DNA of 64,000 nucleotides, from assembly GCA_016789885.1 (NCBI GenBank), contig JAEUPZ010000024.1, positions 60,867-124,866 on the forward strand. Direction: 5' to 3'. This document shows, piece after piece, positions 35,192 to 44,133 of this stretch (positions are counted from its first letter, which is position 1; each line of letters opens with the position of its first letter). The translations under genes and the position numbers were made by a program. Source of the stretch: Chromatiales bacterium. GTDB lineage: Bacteria; Pseudomonadota; Gammaproteobacteria; Steroidobacterales; GCA-2729495. The notes beneath the pieces are model-generated. The model was not told the origin of the DNA and searched no databases. It saw only the letters and a program-made list of their open reading frames with translations.

Positions 35192-35797
35192 TCAGGCGAA
35201 GCGGCGCAGGGCCTCGAGGGTGCGGAGCACGGCGGTGAGCACGCAGGCCGCGGCCCCGGCCCAGGCCAGCGTCGGGAACCAGCCCGGGAACACCAGCATC
35301 GCGACGAACAGGGCGATGGTCTCGGTGCCCTCCACCAGCCCGCCGGCATAGAAGAACGACTTGCGGCCGCGCACCGCCGTCTCGACGCCGCGCTTCGCCG
35401 CCAGCGCTGCGAAGGCGAGGAAGCTCGCGCAGGTCAGCAGGAAGCCCGCCAGCAGCGCCGCCGCCGGCAACGCGTGCGTGGCAGGCTCGGCCAGTGCGAA
35501 GCCGAAGGGCACGCCCGCATAGAAGACGTAGTCGCAGACGCTGTCGAGGTAGCCGCCCCGGTCCGTCGGCGCCGTGCAGCGGGCCACCGGGCCGTCGAGG
35601 CCGTCGAGCAGGCGCGAGAGCGCGACGCCGGCCAGCGCCGCGGCATACACACCCAGCGCGATGGCCACCACCGTGGCGACGGACACCGCGAGGCCCGCCA
35701 GCGTCAGCGCATCGGCCGTCACGCCGCGACGGACGAGGTGCCGGGCCACGGCATTGAGTGGCGGGTCGATGAAGCGGCGCAGGGCGGCGTCGAGCAT
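35192..35797 (-). CDS. ynjF: CDP-alcohol phosphatidyltransferase (YnjF-like)
   Basis: A 201-residue integral membrane enzyme with the family signature D-G-x2-A-R ... G-x3-D-x3-D seen as DGLDGPVARC ... GGYLDSVCD. Five to six hydrophobic segments. Such enzymes transfer a phosphatidyl (or similar) group from a CDP-linked donor to an alcohol acceptor. In E. coli the comparable gene ynjF lies in the ynjABCDEFI cluster beside a YnjBCD transporter, and here it directly follows the ynjD-like gene with a one-base overlap. The acceptor substrate is unknown; coupling to a transporter suggests it modifies the imported molecule. Confidence 0.87.
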   Translation of the reverse strand: MLDAALRRFIDPPLNAVARHLVRRGVTADALTLAGLAVSVATVVAIALGVYAAALAGVALSRLLDGLDGPVARCTAPTDRGGYLDSVCDYVFYAGVPFGFALAEPATHALPAAALLAGFLLTCASFLAFAALAAKRGVETAVRGRKSFFYAGGLVEGTETIALFVAMLVFPGWFPTLAWAGAAACVLTAVLRTLEALRRFA

Positions 35798-36444
35798 CAG
35801 CTTCCCCCGGCACCGATGCGCAGCACCGGGCCCGCCGCCGCGGCCACGTCGTCGGCATCGTGGGTCACGAGCAGCGTCGGCAGGCCACGCTCGCGGGCCA
35901 GCCGGAAGGTGAGCGTGCGCACGGCGACCCGCGTCGCCGGGTCCAGCCGGCCGAAGGGCTCGTCCAGCAGCAGGGCGCCCGGCGCCGACAGCAGCACGCG
36001 CAGCAGCGCGACCCGGGCGCGCTCGCCCCCCGACAGCGTCGCCGGATCCCGGGCCTCGATGCCCGGCAGCCCGACGGAGTCGAGCGCCGCGGCGATGGCG
36101 GCGCGGCGCGCCGCACGTCCGCGCACGGCGGCAGCGAGGCCGAAGGCCAGGTTGCCGGCGACGTCGAGGTGCGGAAACAGCAGGTCATCCTGGAACAGGA
36201 TGCCGAGCCCACGCCGCTCGGGTGGCAGCGTCGTGAGCTCGCGCTCGCCGAGAAAGACACGACCCATGGCGGAGAGCCCGGGCGGCAACGCCCCGCAGAG
36301 CCAGGCCAGCAGACTCGACTTGCCCGCGCCGCTCGGCCCAAGGATCGATACCACCTCGCCGGGCGGCACCGTGATGTCGAGGGGACCGAGCAGCCGCCGC
36401 AGACCGGCCTGCACCACTGCGGCTTCGAGGCGCAGCGCGTTCAT
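35797..36444 (-). CDS. ynjD: ABC transporter ATPase (YnjD-like)
   Basis: A 215-residue ABC ATPase with Walker A GPSGAGKS, Q-loop FQDDLLFPHLDV, signature LSGGERARVALLRVLL, Walker B LLLDEPFGRLD and H-loop VTHDADD. It energises the two-domain permease next to it; the ATGA overlap at 36441-36444 shows coupled translation. The lineup of binding protein, long permease, ATPase and CDP-alcohol transferase matches the Ynj operon, whose transported substrate has not been defined. Confidence 0.9.
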   Translation of the reverse strand: MNALRLEAAVVQAGLRRLLGPLDITVPPGEVVSILGPSGAGKSSLLAWLCGALPPGLSAMGRVFLGERELTTLPPERRGLGILFQDDLLFPHLDVAGNLAFGLAAAVRGRAARRAAIAAALDSVGLPGIEARDPATLSGGERARVALLRVLLSAPGALLLDEPFGRLDPATRVAVRTLTFRLARERGLPTLLVTHDADDVAAAAGPVLRIGAGGS

Positions 36445-38060
36445 CCCGGCACTCCGCGGCGGTCACGGAAGACGCACCGGCTCGCGACGGCGGCAGCGGT
36501 GAAGGCGGTCAGCGGCACGACCACCTGCAGCGCAGCGTGGGCCGCCGCCTCCTGCAGGTTGCCCGATGCGATGGCCGCCGCAGCCTCGGTGGCGAGCGTC
36601 GCCACACGGCCGGCGCCGGCAAAGAGCGTCGGCAGGTACACGGCCGCGCTGACGGCCATGGCCAGGGCGCCTGCCACCAGTGTCGAGCGCAGCAGCAGCG
36701 GCGCAGTCACGCGCCACCAGGCTGTCCCGCGGCCGGCGCCCAGCGTGCGCGCCACCAGCGGCAGGCGCGGGTCCAGTCCCCCGCGGGCCTCGGCCAGCAC
36801 GCCCCAGACGTACGGCAGCGCGAAGACCAGGTGGCTCCAGAGTACGGCGACGAACAGCCCGTCGATACGTAAGCGCGCGAGCAGCACCTGCCAGCCGAAG
36901 AGGAAGGCCAGCTGCGGCAGCAGCAGCGGCACGAAGAGCAGCGCCGCGACCTGCGCGCGCGCCGAAGACCGCGCGGCCAGCGCCTCGGCCGCCCAGAGCG
37001 TCAGCATCAGCGCCACGCCCGCCGTGGCGAGCGCCAGGGCCAGCGTCGTGGCCAGCGGCGCTGCCAGCAGCGCCGGATCGACGGCCATGCCGATGCGCGG
37101 TGCGACCACGGCAGGAAACGGCGCGGGACCGGTGACCGCCCGCAGCAGCAGCGCGGCCACGGCAGCGAAGCCGAGCAGCGCGAGCAGCGCCGCCACCGGG
37201 GTTGCCAGCGCGAGTCCGGACAGGTGGGAACGTTGCCCCGTCGCGGCCCACGCGCGCCACGCATGCGATGCCGCCCGGTAGAAGGCGGCGCCGGCGGCGA
37301 GCACGGCCAGCGTCACCGCGAACAGCACCAGCGTGCCGGCGAGGGCAAGTTCCCGGGCCGCGAGGTCGCCGCTGGTGAACCACTGCCAGACGAGCACCGC
37401 GAAGGGTGGCGGCGTGCGCGGACCCAGCGCCAGGGCCAGGTCGACGTTGGTGACACCGTAGGTGAGTACCGCCGCCACCGGCAGCCGGGTCTGCCGCGCC
37501 AGCAGTGGCGCGACGGCGACCAGCCACGCGTGCCGCGGCGGATAGCCGAGCGCCTGCGCGGAGCGCAGCAGGCCCGCAGCCGGCACCTGGGCCAGCGCTG
37601 CCAGCAGGGCCAGCACGAGGAAAGCGGTCTCCTTGATGGCGAGGCCGGCGACCAGCGAGAGGCCGGCCGGATCCTGCACCGTCACCCAGCCGGGCGGCTG
37701 GGTGAAGCCGGTGGCCCAGGGCGACAGCAGCCGCAGCAGCAGCCCCGACGGCGCCAGCACGAGCACGAGCCCGATGCCGAGGGCGAGATGGGGCAGCGCC
37801 AGCAGGGGCAGCATCCCGGCCCGCAGCCGCGCGAGCCAGCCGGCGCCCGCCGCCGCGGCAACGAGGAGGTGCGCGAGCACCACGGCGACGAGCGTCGCCA
37901 GGATGCCGCTCGTCACGGAGATGGCAAGGGCACCCCGGACACCGGGAGCCACCAGCACTTCGCGCAGTGCATTGCCGTCGACCCCGGCGAGGCCGGCCAG
38001 TCCTGCCGCCACGGGCAGCAGCGCGACCGCGAGCAGGACGATGACGCCGGCGTTCCTCAT
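36441..38060 (-). CDS. ynjC: ABC transporter permease, duplicated (YnjC-like)
   Basis: A 539-residue inner-membrane permease composed of two homologous halves, each with about six transmembrane helices and an EAA-type loop (ALGYPPRHAWLVAVAPLL in the first half, TLGAGRGTAWWRVTAPLLL in the second). Such fused permeases occur in Fe3+/thiamine/putative YnjC systems. It starts in a 4-bp overlap with the binding-protein stop at 38057-38060 and ends in a similar overlap with the ATPase. The ATG at 38060 is chosen because upstream in-frame sequence belongs to the binding-protein gene. Confidence 0.9.
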   Translation of the reverse strand: MRNAGVIVLLAVALLPVAAGLAGLAGVDGNALREVLVAPGVRGALAISVTSGILATLVAVVLAHLLVAAAAGAGWLARLRAGMLPLLALPHLALGIGLVLVLAPSGLLLRLLSPWATGFTQPPGWVTVQDPAGLSLVAGLAIKETAFLVLALLAALAQVPAAGLLRSAQALGYPPRHAWLVAVAPLLARQTRLPVAAVLTYGVTNVDLALALGPRTPPPFAVLVWQWFTSGDLAARELALAGTLVLFAVTLAVLAAGAAFYRAASHAWRAWAATGQRSHLSGLALATPVAALLALLGFAAVAALLLRAVTGPAPFPAVVAPRIGMAVDPALLAAPLATTLALALATAGVALMLTLWAAEALAARSSARAQVAALLFVPLLLPQLAFLFGWQVLLARLRIDGLFVAVLWSHLVFALPYVWGVLAEARGGLDPRLPLVARTLGAGRGTAWWRVTAPLLLRSTLVAGALAMAVSAAVYLPTLFAGAGRVATLATEAAAAIASGNLQEAAAHAALQVVVPLTAFTAAAVASRCVFRDRRGVPG

Positions 38061-39262
38061 GCGCCGAGATAGCGCCGCGACCACGCGGCCTCGAGCCAGC
38101 CGACCCAGGCCGGATGGGGCTCCGGCAGCAGGCGCGCGGGTGGCGACGGCGTCGCCGGACCCGTGGCCAGATCCGCGAAGTACGCCGCCTCGGCCGGCGG
38201 CAGGCGCGCGACGTCGAGCACGGTGGGATCGCCCCAGTGGCGCTCGTCGGCCTTGCGCGCCTGGGCCCCGGGCGACAGCAGGAAGTCCGCCACGACCAGC
38301 GCACCCTCTTTCGCCCGGGCATTCGCCGGTATCGCGAGGAAGTGGCTGTTGGCCAGCGCGCCGCCGCTGAAGTGCAGGCCGCGCACCGTGGCCGGCAGCT
38401 CGCCGGCGGCGATGGCGCGGCTGGCCTCGGCGGGATTGAAGGCCAGCGCGAAGTCCACCTCGCCATCGGCCAGCAGCCGCCGCTGGGCGGGGCCGCTGGC
38501 GGGGAACGCACGGCCCCCTCGCCACAGCGAAGGACGCGTCGCATCGAGCCAGGCCCACAGCGGCCCGGTCTGCGTCGCAGCCACCGGCGTCGGCGGCGCC
38601 GCAAACGGTGCGGCATCATCGACGAGCAGCAACAGCAGCTGCTTCAGGAAGCTCGTGCCGATGAAGGCCGGCGGCTGCGGGTACGTGAACCGCCCCGGGT
38701 GGGCCTCGATCCACGCCCGCAGCTCCGCCGGCGTGCGGGGCGGCAAGGCCACGCGGGCCGAGTCGTACAGCAGCGTGAAGCGCGCACCGCCCCAGGGCAT
38801 CTCGTAGCCGGCGGTGGGCAGCGTCATGTCGATGCTCGTCGTCGGGTTGCTTGAGTCGATGAGCGGCGCATGGGGCAGCGCCTGCACCCAGGGCCCCCAC
38901 AGCAGCCCGGCCTCCTTCAGGCTCGCGAAGTTCTCGCCGTTGAGCCACAGCAGGTCGATGCTGCCGCCGGCCGCGCGGCCGGCGGCCCGCTCAGCCAGCA
39001 GCCGCGTCACGGCCTCGGCGATGTCGGTGACCTTCACGTGCACGAGCCGCACGCCGTGTCGCCGGTCGAGCTCACCGGCCGCCCAGGCGATGTAGCGGTT
39101 GATGGCGCTGTCGCCGCCCCAGGCATTGAAGTAGACCGACTGGCCGCGGGCCACTGCCTCGACGCGCCGCCAGCGGGCGGCAGCGTCCTGCGCGCCGCCG
39201 CGGGCCGACGCCAGCAGCAGCGGCAACAGGGCGATGGACTGCAGGAGTGTTCGGCGGTCCAC
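38057..39262 (-). CDS. ynjB: Periplasmic substrate-binding protein (YnjB-like)
   Basis: A 401-residue exported solute-binding protein starting at GTG 39262 with a signal peptide (MDRRTLLQSIALLPLLLASARG). Motifs such as VYFNAWGGDSAINRYIAWAAGE, LLWLNGENFASLKEAGLLWG and SIDMTLPTAGYEMPWGGARF match the YnjB family of extracellular binding proteins. The GTG lies two bases after the stop of the TonB receptor gene and has no separate ribosome-binding site, so translation is coupled to the receptor. It delivers its ligand to the YnjC/YnjD transporter. Confidence 0.88.
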   Translation of the reverse strand: MDRRTLLQSIALLPLLLASARGGAQDAAARWRRVEAVARGQSVYFNAWGGDSAINRYIAWAAGELDRRHGVRLVHVKVTDIAEAVTRLLAERAAGRAAGGSIDLLWLNGENFASLKEAGLLWGPWVQALPHAPLIDSSNPTTSIDMTLPTAGYEMPWGGARFTLLYDSARVALPPRTPAELRAWIEAHPGRFTYPQPPAFIGTSFLKQLLLLLVDDAAPFAAPPTPVAATQTGPLWAWLDATRPSLWRGGRAFPASGPAQRRLLADGEVDFALAFNPAEASRAIAAGELPATVRGLHFSGGALANSHFLAIPANARAKEGALVVADFLLSPGAQARKADERHWGDPTVLDVARLPPAEAAYFADLATGPATPSPPARLLPEPHPAWVGWLEAAWSRRYLGA

Positions 39263-39264
39263 GG

Positions 39265-42200
39265 TCAGAAGAAGTACCGCACCCCGAACTGGTACTGGCG
39301 CGGCGGGCCGGCATTGCGCTGCACGAAGGGCTGGCCTGCCACCTGGATCTGGTTGGACTGGGTCGCGGAATTCGCGAAGCCCGACTCGTTGACCCAGTCG
39401 AAGACGTTGAAAACGTCCGCCGAGAACTCGAGGCGGGCGTCGTCGCCGAGCCCGCCGACGCGGGGGGCCCAGCGCAGCCCGAGGTCCACCTGCTTCGACC
39501 AGTCGAGGCGGCCCGAATTGCGCGACTCGCCGGACGACCGGTCGGAGTTGCCGAGGTAGGCATCGGAGAACGAGGCGCCATCGCCGTTCAGGTCGGTGGT
39601 GCCGAAGATGCCGGCGTCGGGAATGAAGTTGACGGGCTGCCCCGACTGGAAGAGGCCCGCGACGCTCAGCATCAGGTCGTCTCGCGGGGTCAGGTACAGG
39701 ATGGCGGAGACGTTGTGGCGGCGGTCGTTCACGGACGGGCCCCACTCGGCGTCGAAGTCGTTGGGGTTCGAGGCCTGGAAGTTGATGTCGTCGGTGTCGT
39801 TGCGCAGCTTCGAGAGCGTGTACGAGAGCGCGTAGCCCCACGGGTCGACGCCGGGGTCCTTGTCGAGGCGCAGGTTCACGGCCCAGTAGTCCGACTCGCC
39901 GTCGGTCTCGGAGATGATGATCTTCCGGGCGCCGCCGGGCACGGGGTCAACCGGCCGGCTGTCGTCGGCCGCGGCCTGGCTGCGCACGAGGCCCAGCGCC
40001 TCGGCAGCAGCGGCCCGGGCCGCCGCGTCGGGAATCGCCCGCAGCGCCGCGATGTTCTCCGGCGTCAGTGCCGCCCGGTTCGGCGTGAACGGCGCCGCCG
40101 CGTTGGCATCGCGCAGCCGCAGCTGGTTGTAGCCCCGGGCGACGATGACGTCGGCGCTGAACACCACCTCGGGCGTGACCTGCCACTGGGGACCGAAGGA
40201 CAGCTGCACCGTGTACGGACTGTCGAGGCCGTCGGGGTTCTTCAGGCGCCGCTCGTTGGCGAAGGTGGCGTCACGCAGCGACGGATCGGCCTGCACGGCC
40301 AGGCACGCGCTCAAGGTCGCACAGGGATCGGTGACCGTGAGGTTCCCATCGGTGGTCGCGCGGCCGATGTTCGTGCCCGCCGGCAGAAGCCCCAGGTCGA
40401 CGAGCTGCTGCACCTGGTCCTGGAACGCCGCCGACGTCGTGTTCTGCTGGATCGAGTCGGACACGACGGCGTAGGGAATCTTGTCGTAGAACACCCCGAC
40501 GCCACCGCGCAGGGTCACGTCGTCGGCCGCGAGGAAATTGAAGGCGATGCGCGGTGCCAGGTTGTCGGTGTCGCCGGAGGATGCACCGGCCTTCGTGGCC
40601 GAGTCGTAGTCGTAGCGCAGCCCCAGCGTCACGGTCAGGCGCTCCGTCACCGTCACCTGGTCCTGGAGGTACAGCGCCGCGAGCACCTGGTCCTCGCCGA
40701 AGCTCGCCGGGCGGATCTCGATGCCGTAGCTGCCGGGGACCGTGGCGGCATTCGGTGCGACGGCCCGCACATCGGCGACGGTGAGCGCCGCGCCCCGCCC
40801 GAGGGCGTTGACCGCATCGAGCTCGGCGTGGGTCAGCCGCACGGCGACGTTGCCGTCGGGATTGCCGCCACCGGCGAGCCGGAAGTCGGCCCGCAGCACG
40901 TCGACGCCGAAGGCCAGGGCGTGGCGGCCCCGCTCCACCGTGAACTTCTGCTGCAGCTGCCAGGTCTCCTCGCGGCTGTCGAAGACGAAGCCCGGGTGCC
41001 CCAGCACCGCGGCCGTGAGGTCGTCGGGCGTGCGCAGGGTGACCTGGGGGCCGGCGCCCGACAGCGGGTCGCCGTAGTTCCAGTCGAAGCGGTAGTACCC
41101 GACGCTGGTCTCGCTGGTGAAGCCGCCGCCGTCGTACACGGCGCTCACCGTGGACAGCAGGCTCTCGCGGTCCTTGCGGCTGCCGGCCGACGGGAAGGTC
41201 ACGCCACCCTCGAGCCCCCCGCCCTGCTGCTCCGTCTCCTGCTCGCCGCGGTTGATGCGGGCGGCGAGACGCCAGCGGTCGGACAGCACGTGGTCGAGCC
41301 GCAGCGACGCGAGCAGCTGGTCGTTGGTACCCGGCACCGTGGTGGCGACGCCCAGGGGCTCGGACACGAGCCGGTTGTCCTTGTCGTCGCGGATGACCTC
41401 GAGGTTGGCATACAGGAAGGTGCGGTCGGCCACCAGGGGTCCGCCAAAGCCGACGCCGTACTGGTGGCGCTCGAAGCCGTCCTTCACGGCGTTGCCCGTC
41501 AGGTCCCGCTGGGGGAACGGCGACTCGCCATCCAGCGGCTGGCCGGGCCGGAGCAGGTAGAAGGCCTCGCCCTGCCACTCGTTGGTGCCGCGGCGGGAGG
41601 TGACGTTGACGACGCCGTTGCCGGTGCGGCCGTACTCCACCGAGTACGACGACGACAGCACCGTCACGTCCTGCACGAAGCCCGTGGAGATCGGGAACTT
41701 CGGGCCGCCGAGGAAGTTCTCGTTGTTGTCGAGGCCGTCGATCAGGTACTGCGCGTACAGGCCGTTGGCCCCGTTGATCGAGATGACCGGAGCCTCGGGA
41801 AAGAAGCCCGTGGAGGGCGCCACGTTCGGCAGCCGCAGCAGCGTGCGCGACAGGTCCCGCGACTCCACCGGCAGCAGGCGCAGCTCGGCGGCCGAGAGAC
41901 CCGCGCTCACCTCGGCATCGATGGCATTGATGACGTTGGCAGCCCGCCGGGCCGTCACGGTCACGGACGCCGCCGGCAGCGTCAGCGTGAGCGACCGCGA
42001 CTCGTCCGCCCGCAGCCTGATGCCTTCGGCGAGCCGCTGGCCGCCGGCCGCCACGGCGTAGCCGTCGCCGGCCGGCACGGTGGTGAAACGCACGCGCCCG
42101 AGGGCGCTGGTGGTCGCCTCGGCCCGGAAGCCGGTGCGCTCGTTGACCAGCCCGACGGGCTCACCAGCCGCAGGGACCGAGGCAGGCGACAGCACCGCCA

Positions 42201-42324
42201 CCTCGAGCACCGCCACCTGTGCGTGGGCGACGGGGGCCGACAGGGCAGCGAGCAGCAGGACCAGCAGGCAGGGAGCGGCCAGCCGTGGCAGGGCCGCAGC
42301 ACAAAGACGGACTGAACGAACCAT
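39265..42324 (-). CDS. TonB-dependent outer-membrane receptor (Oar-like)
   Basis: A 1019-residue protein: signal peptide (ends APVAHA), a carboxypeptidase-regulatory-like beta domain (~residues 38-120), a plug domain (EAPVISINGANGLYAQYLIDGLDNNENF, SSSYSVEYGRTGNGVVNVTSRRG) and a large barrel ending FGVRYFF with the terminal Phe typical of outer-membrane proteins. Such receptors import large or scarce solutes with TonB energy. It is the first gene of the operon with ynjBCDF-like genes, two bases before ynjB, so it most likely brings the same ligand across the outer membrane. A GC-rich hairpin overlaps its ribosome-binding site. Confidence 0.9.
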   Translation of the reverse strand: MVRSVRLCAAALPRLAAPCLLVLLLAALSAPVAHAQVAVLEVAVLSPASVPAAGEPVGLVNERTGFRAEATTSALGRVRFTTVPAGDGYAVAAGGQRLAEGIRLRADESRSLTLTLPAASVTVTARRAANVINAIDAEVSAGLSAAELRLLPVESRDLSRTLLRLPNVAPSTGFFPEAPVISINGANGLYAQYLIDGLDNNENFLGGPKFPISTGFVQDVTVLSSSYSVEYGRTGNGVVNVTSRRGTNEWQGEAFYLLRPGQPLDGESPFPQRDLTGNAVKDGFERHQYGVGFGGPLVADRTFLYANLEVIRDDKDNRLVSEPLGVATTVPGTNDQLLASLRLDHVLSDRWRLAARINRGEQETEQQGGGLEGGVTFPSAGSRKDRESLLSTVSAVYDGGGFTSETSVGYYRFDWNYGDPLSGAGPQVTLRTPDDLTAAVLGHPGFVFDSREETWQLQQKFTVERGRHALAFGVDVLRADFRLAGGGNPDGNVAVRLTHAELDAVNALGRGAALTVADVRAVAPNAATVPGSYGIEIRPASFGEDQVLAALYLQDQVTVTERLTVTLGLRYDYDSATKAGASSGDTDNLAPRIAFNFLAADDVTLRGGVGVFYDKIPYAVVSDSIQQNTTSAAFQDQVQQLVDLGLLPAGTNIGRATTDGNLTVTDPCATLSACLAVQADPSLRDATFANERRLKNPDGLDSPYTVQLSFGPQWQVTPEVVFSADVIVARGYNQLRLRDANAAAPFTPNRAALTPENIAALRAIPDAAARAAAAEALGLVRSQAAADDSRPVDPVPGGARKIIISETDGESDYWAVNLRLDKDPGVDPWGYALSYTLSKLRNDTDDINFQASNPNDFDAEWGPSVNDRRHNVSAILYLTPRDDLMLSVAGLFQSGQPVNFIPDAGIFGTTDLNGDGASFSDAYLGNSDRSSGESRNSGRLDWSKQVDLGLRWAPRVGGLGDDARLEFSADVFNVFDWVNESGFANSATQSNQIQVAGQPFVQRNAGPPRQYQFGVRYFF

Positions 42325-42335
42325 GTCCCTCGACC

Positions 42336-42356
42336 TCCCGCCGTCAGCCGGCGGGA
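42336..42356 (-). promoter_or_regulatory. Hairpin over the receptor ribosome-binding site
   Basis: A perfect 8-bp inverted repeat (TCCCGCCG and CGGCGGGA, loop of 5) lies just before the TonB receptor gene on the minus strand. Its 3' arm includes most of the GGGAGG that would serve as ribosome-binding sequence ~11 nt before the ATG at 42324. Pairing would limit initiation, so it may be a translational control element, or alternatively a weak terminator of the rhomboid gene (no T-run follows). Confidence 0.45.
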
Positions 42357-42368
42357 CCCAGTGAATCC

Positions 42369-43106
42369 TTACCGCCAGCCGTAGTGCGGGTGCCGCGCCA
42401 CCAGCTTCGGGTCCCTGAAGACGAAGATGAGCAGCGCCCCCGCGACGAAGCCGCCGACGTGGGCCCAGAAGGCCACGCCCCCGCCCTGGGCACCCACCGA
42501 ACCGATGCCGCCGATCACCTGCACCAGGAACCAGTAGCCCACCATCCACACGGCCGCCAGGTCGAAGGTGGTGACGAAGAACCCGAGGAAGACCAGCATC
42601 GTCACCCGCACCTTCGGGTACAGCAGCACGTAGGCACCCATGACGCCGCCGATGGCGCCCGAGGCTCCCACCATGGGGATGCTCGACGAGGGGTCGGCGA
42701 AGATCTGGGCAGCCGCGGCACCGAGGCCACACAGCAGGTAGAAGAACAGGAAGCGCACGTGCCCCATGGAATCCTCGACGTTGCCGCCGAAGATCCACAG
42801 GAACCACATGTTCCCGATGATGTGCAGCCAGCTGCCGTGCAGGAACATGTGGGTCAGCAGTGTCGCCCAGTTGGGCTGGTCGGTCAGGACGCAGGTGGCA
42901 ACGTCGCTGACCGGGAAGCGCGTGCCCGGTGCCACGGTCTGCAGCAGCTCGCCGGGCAGCAGGCCCAGCGTGCACACCGACTGGCCCAGCGGGGCGCCGA
43001 AGCCGAAACCCTGCACCAGCGCCCAGGCCAGCACGTTCAGCCCGATGAGGGCGAAGGTGACCCAGGGGGTGAGGAAATGCGGGTTGTCGTCGCGCAGCGG
43101 AAACAT
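42369..43106 (-). CDS. Rhomboid family intramembrane serine protease
   Basis: A 245-residue protein with six to seven transmembrane segments. The catalytic Ser149 is in GASGAIGG and His216 in AFWAHVGGF; the oxyanion-supporting H95xxxN99 is in WLHIIGNMWF, with HMFLHGSW before it. Rhomboids cut single-pass membrane proteins within the bilayer. A large soluble loop with two cysteines (residues 45-75) follows the first helix. It shares a base with the oxyR stop codon (43106), so it is translated together with oxyR, and precedes the receptor operon by 44 bp. Confidence 0.92.
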   Translation of the reverse strand: MFPLRDDNPHFLTPWVTFALIGLNVLAWALVQGFGFGAPLGQSVCTLGLLPGELLQTVAPGTRFPVSDVATCVLTDQPNWATLLTHMFLHGSWLHIIGNMWFLWIFGGNVEDSMGHVRFLFFYLLCGLGAAAAQIFADPSSSIPMVGASGAIGGVMGAYVLLYPKVRVTMLVFLGFFVTTFDLAAVWMVGYWFLVQVIGGIGSVGAQGGGVAFWAHVGGFVAGALLIFVFRDPKLVARHPHYGWR

Positions 43107-44005
43107 CAGCGGACTTTAGCATCCGGCTGCAACTCGGCACCCAGCGCCCGGAACTCGGCGGCGCGGCCCGAGCCGCGGCGCCACGCCAGGGCGATCTCGC
43201 GGTAGCCCTCGTCGGCGATCGGCCAGAGCCGCACCCGCGTACCGCGCAGCAGGCTCGAGCCCTCCGCCATCTCCGGCAGGAAGGTGATGCCGAGGTCCGC
43301 GTCGACCATCTCCACCAGCGTGAGCAGGCTCGAGGCGGCAAAGCGCCGGACCTTCTGCAGGTCGCGCAGCCGGCAGGCGGCGATGGCATGGTCGCGCAGG
43401 CAGTGGCCATCCTCGAGCAGCAGCACCACGTCGGTGTCGAGGCGCGAGAAGCGGTAGTTCCCGGGATCGACGAGCTTCGTCCCGTCCCGGCAGGCCAGCC
43501 GGAATCCGTCCTTGAAGAGCGGCAGCACCTCGGCGTTCGGCAGGTCGTACGGCAGGGCCAGCAGCACGGCGTCGAGCTCGCCGCGCCCGAGGCGCTCGAC
43601 GACGTCGGCGGTCTGCCCCTCGCGCAGGAACACCTTGAGCTTCGGGTAGCGGCGCCGCAGGCCCGGCAGCACCCGGGGCAGCAGGAAGGGCGCGATGGTC
43701 GGGATCACGCCGAGGCGCAGGGGGCCGGCCAGGGGCTCCCGCTCGGTGCGGGCCGTCTCCACCAGCGCCTCGAGGTCACGCAGGCAGAGCCGCGCCTGGG
43801 TGGCGACGTCGCGCCCCAGCGCCGTGATGGTGACGCGCCGGTTGGTCCGGTCGACGAGCTGCACGCCGAGCAGGGTCTCCAGCTCGCGGATCGCCGTGCT
43901 GAAGGCCGACTGCGAGACGTGGCAGGCCTTGGCGGCCTTGCCGAAGTGCCGGTGCTCGTCGAGGGCCGCGAAATACCGCAGCTGGCGGGTGGTGGGCAGG
44001 TTCAT
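43106..44005 (-). CDS. oxyR: Hydrogen peroxide sensor OxyR
   Basis: A 299-residue LysR-type regulator. The N-terminal helix-turn-helix (RQLRYFAALDEHRHFGKAAKACHVSQSAFS) precedes an effector domain with LLLEDGHCLRDHAIAAC: C202 and C211 are spaced exactly nine residues apart, as the peroxidatic and resolving cysteines of OxyR. H2O2 oxidises this pair and turns on peroxide-defence genes. It is divergent from a peroxiredoxin-glutaredoxin hybrid, a classic OxyR target, across 128 bp. Its stop overlaps the rhomboid start by one base. Confidence 0.95.
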   Translation of the reverse strand: MNLPTTRQLRYFAALDEHRHFGKAAKACHVSQSAFSTAIRELETLLGVQLVDRTNRRVTITALGRDVATQARLCLRDLEALVETARTEREPLAGPLRLGVIPTIAPFLLPRVLPGLRRRYPKLKVFLREGQTADVVERLGRGELDAVLLALPYDLPNAEVLPLFKDGFRLACRDGTKLVDPGNYRFSRLDTDVVLLLEDGHCLRDHAIAACRLRDLQKVRRFAASSLLTLVEMVDADLGITFLPEMAEGSSLLRGTRVRLWPIADEGYREIALAWRRGSGRAAEFRALGAELQPDAKVR

Positions 44006-44133
44006 GCCGGGGCTCCCGATCGGTTTTCCCGATTATAGCCATCTGAACATACTGCTTTCTTTGCCCGTCCGGCACGGCTAAGGTGCCACCCATCGCCGGC
44101 CTGCCCGGCATTGCAAGACCCGAGGAGCCGACC

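Noticed and set aside
44006..44133. OxyR box in the oxyR-peroxiredoxin intergenic region
   Set aside because: I found one ATAG followed seven bases later by AACA, but not the set of four spaced tetranucleotides expected of an OxyR site, so I did not annotate it.
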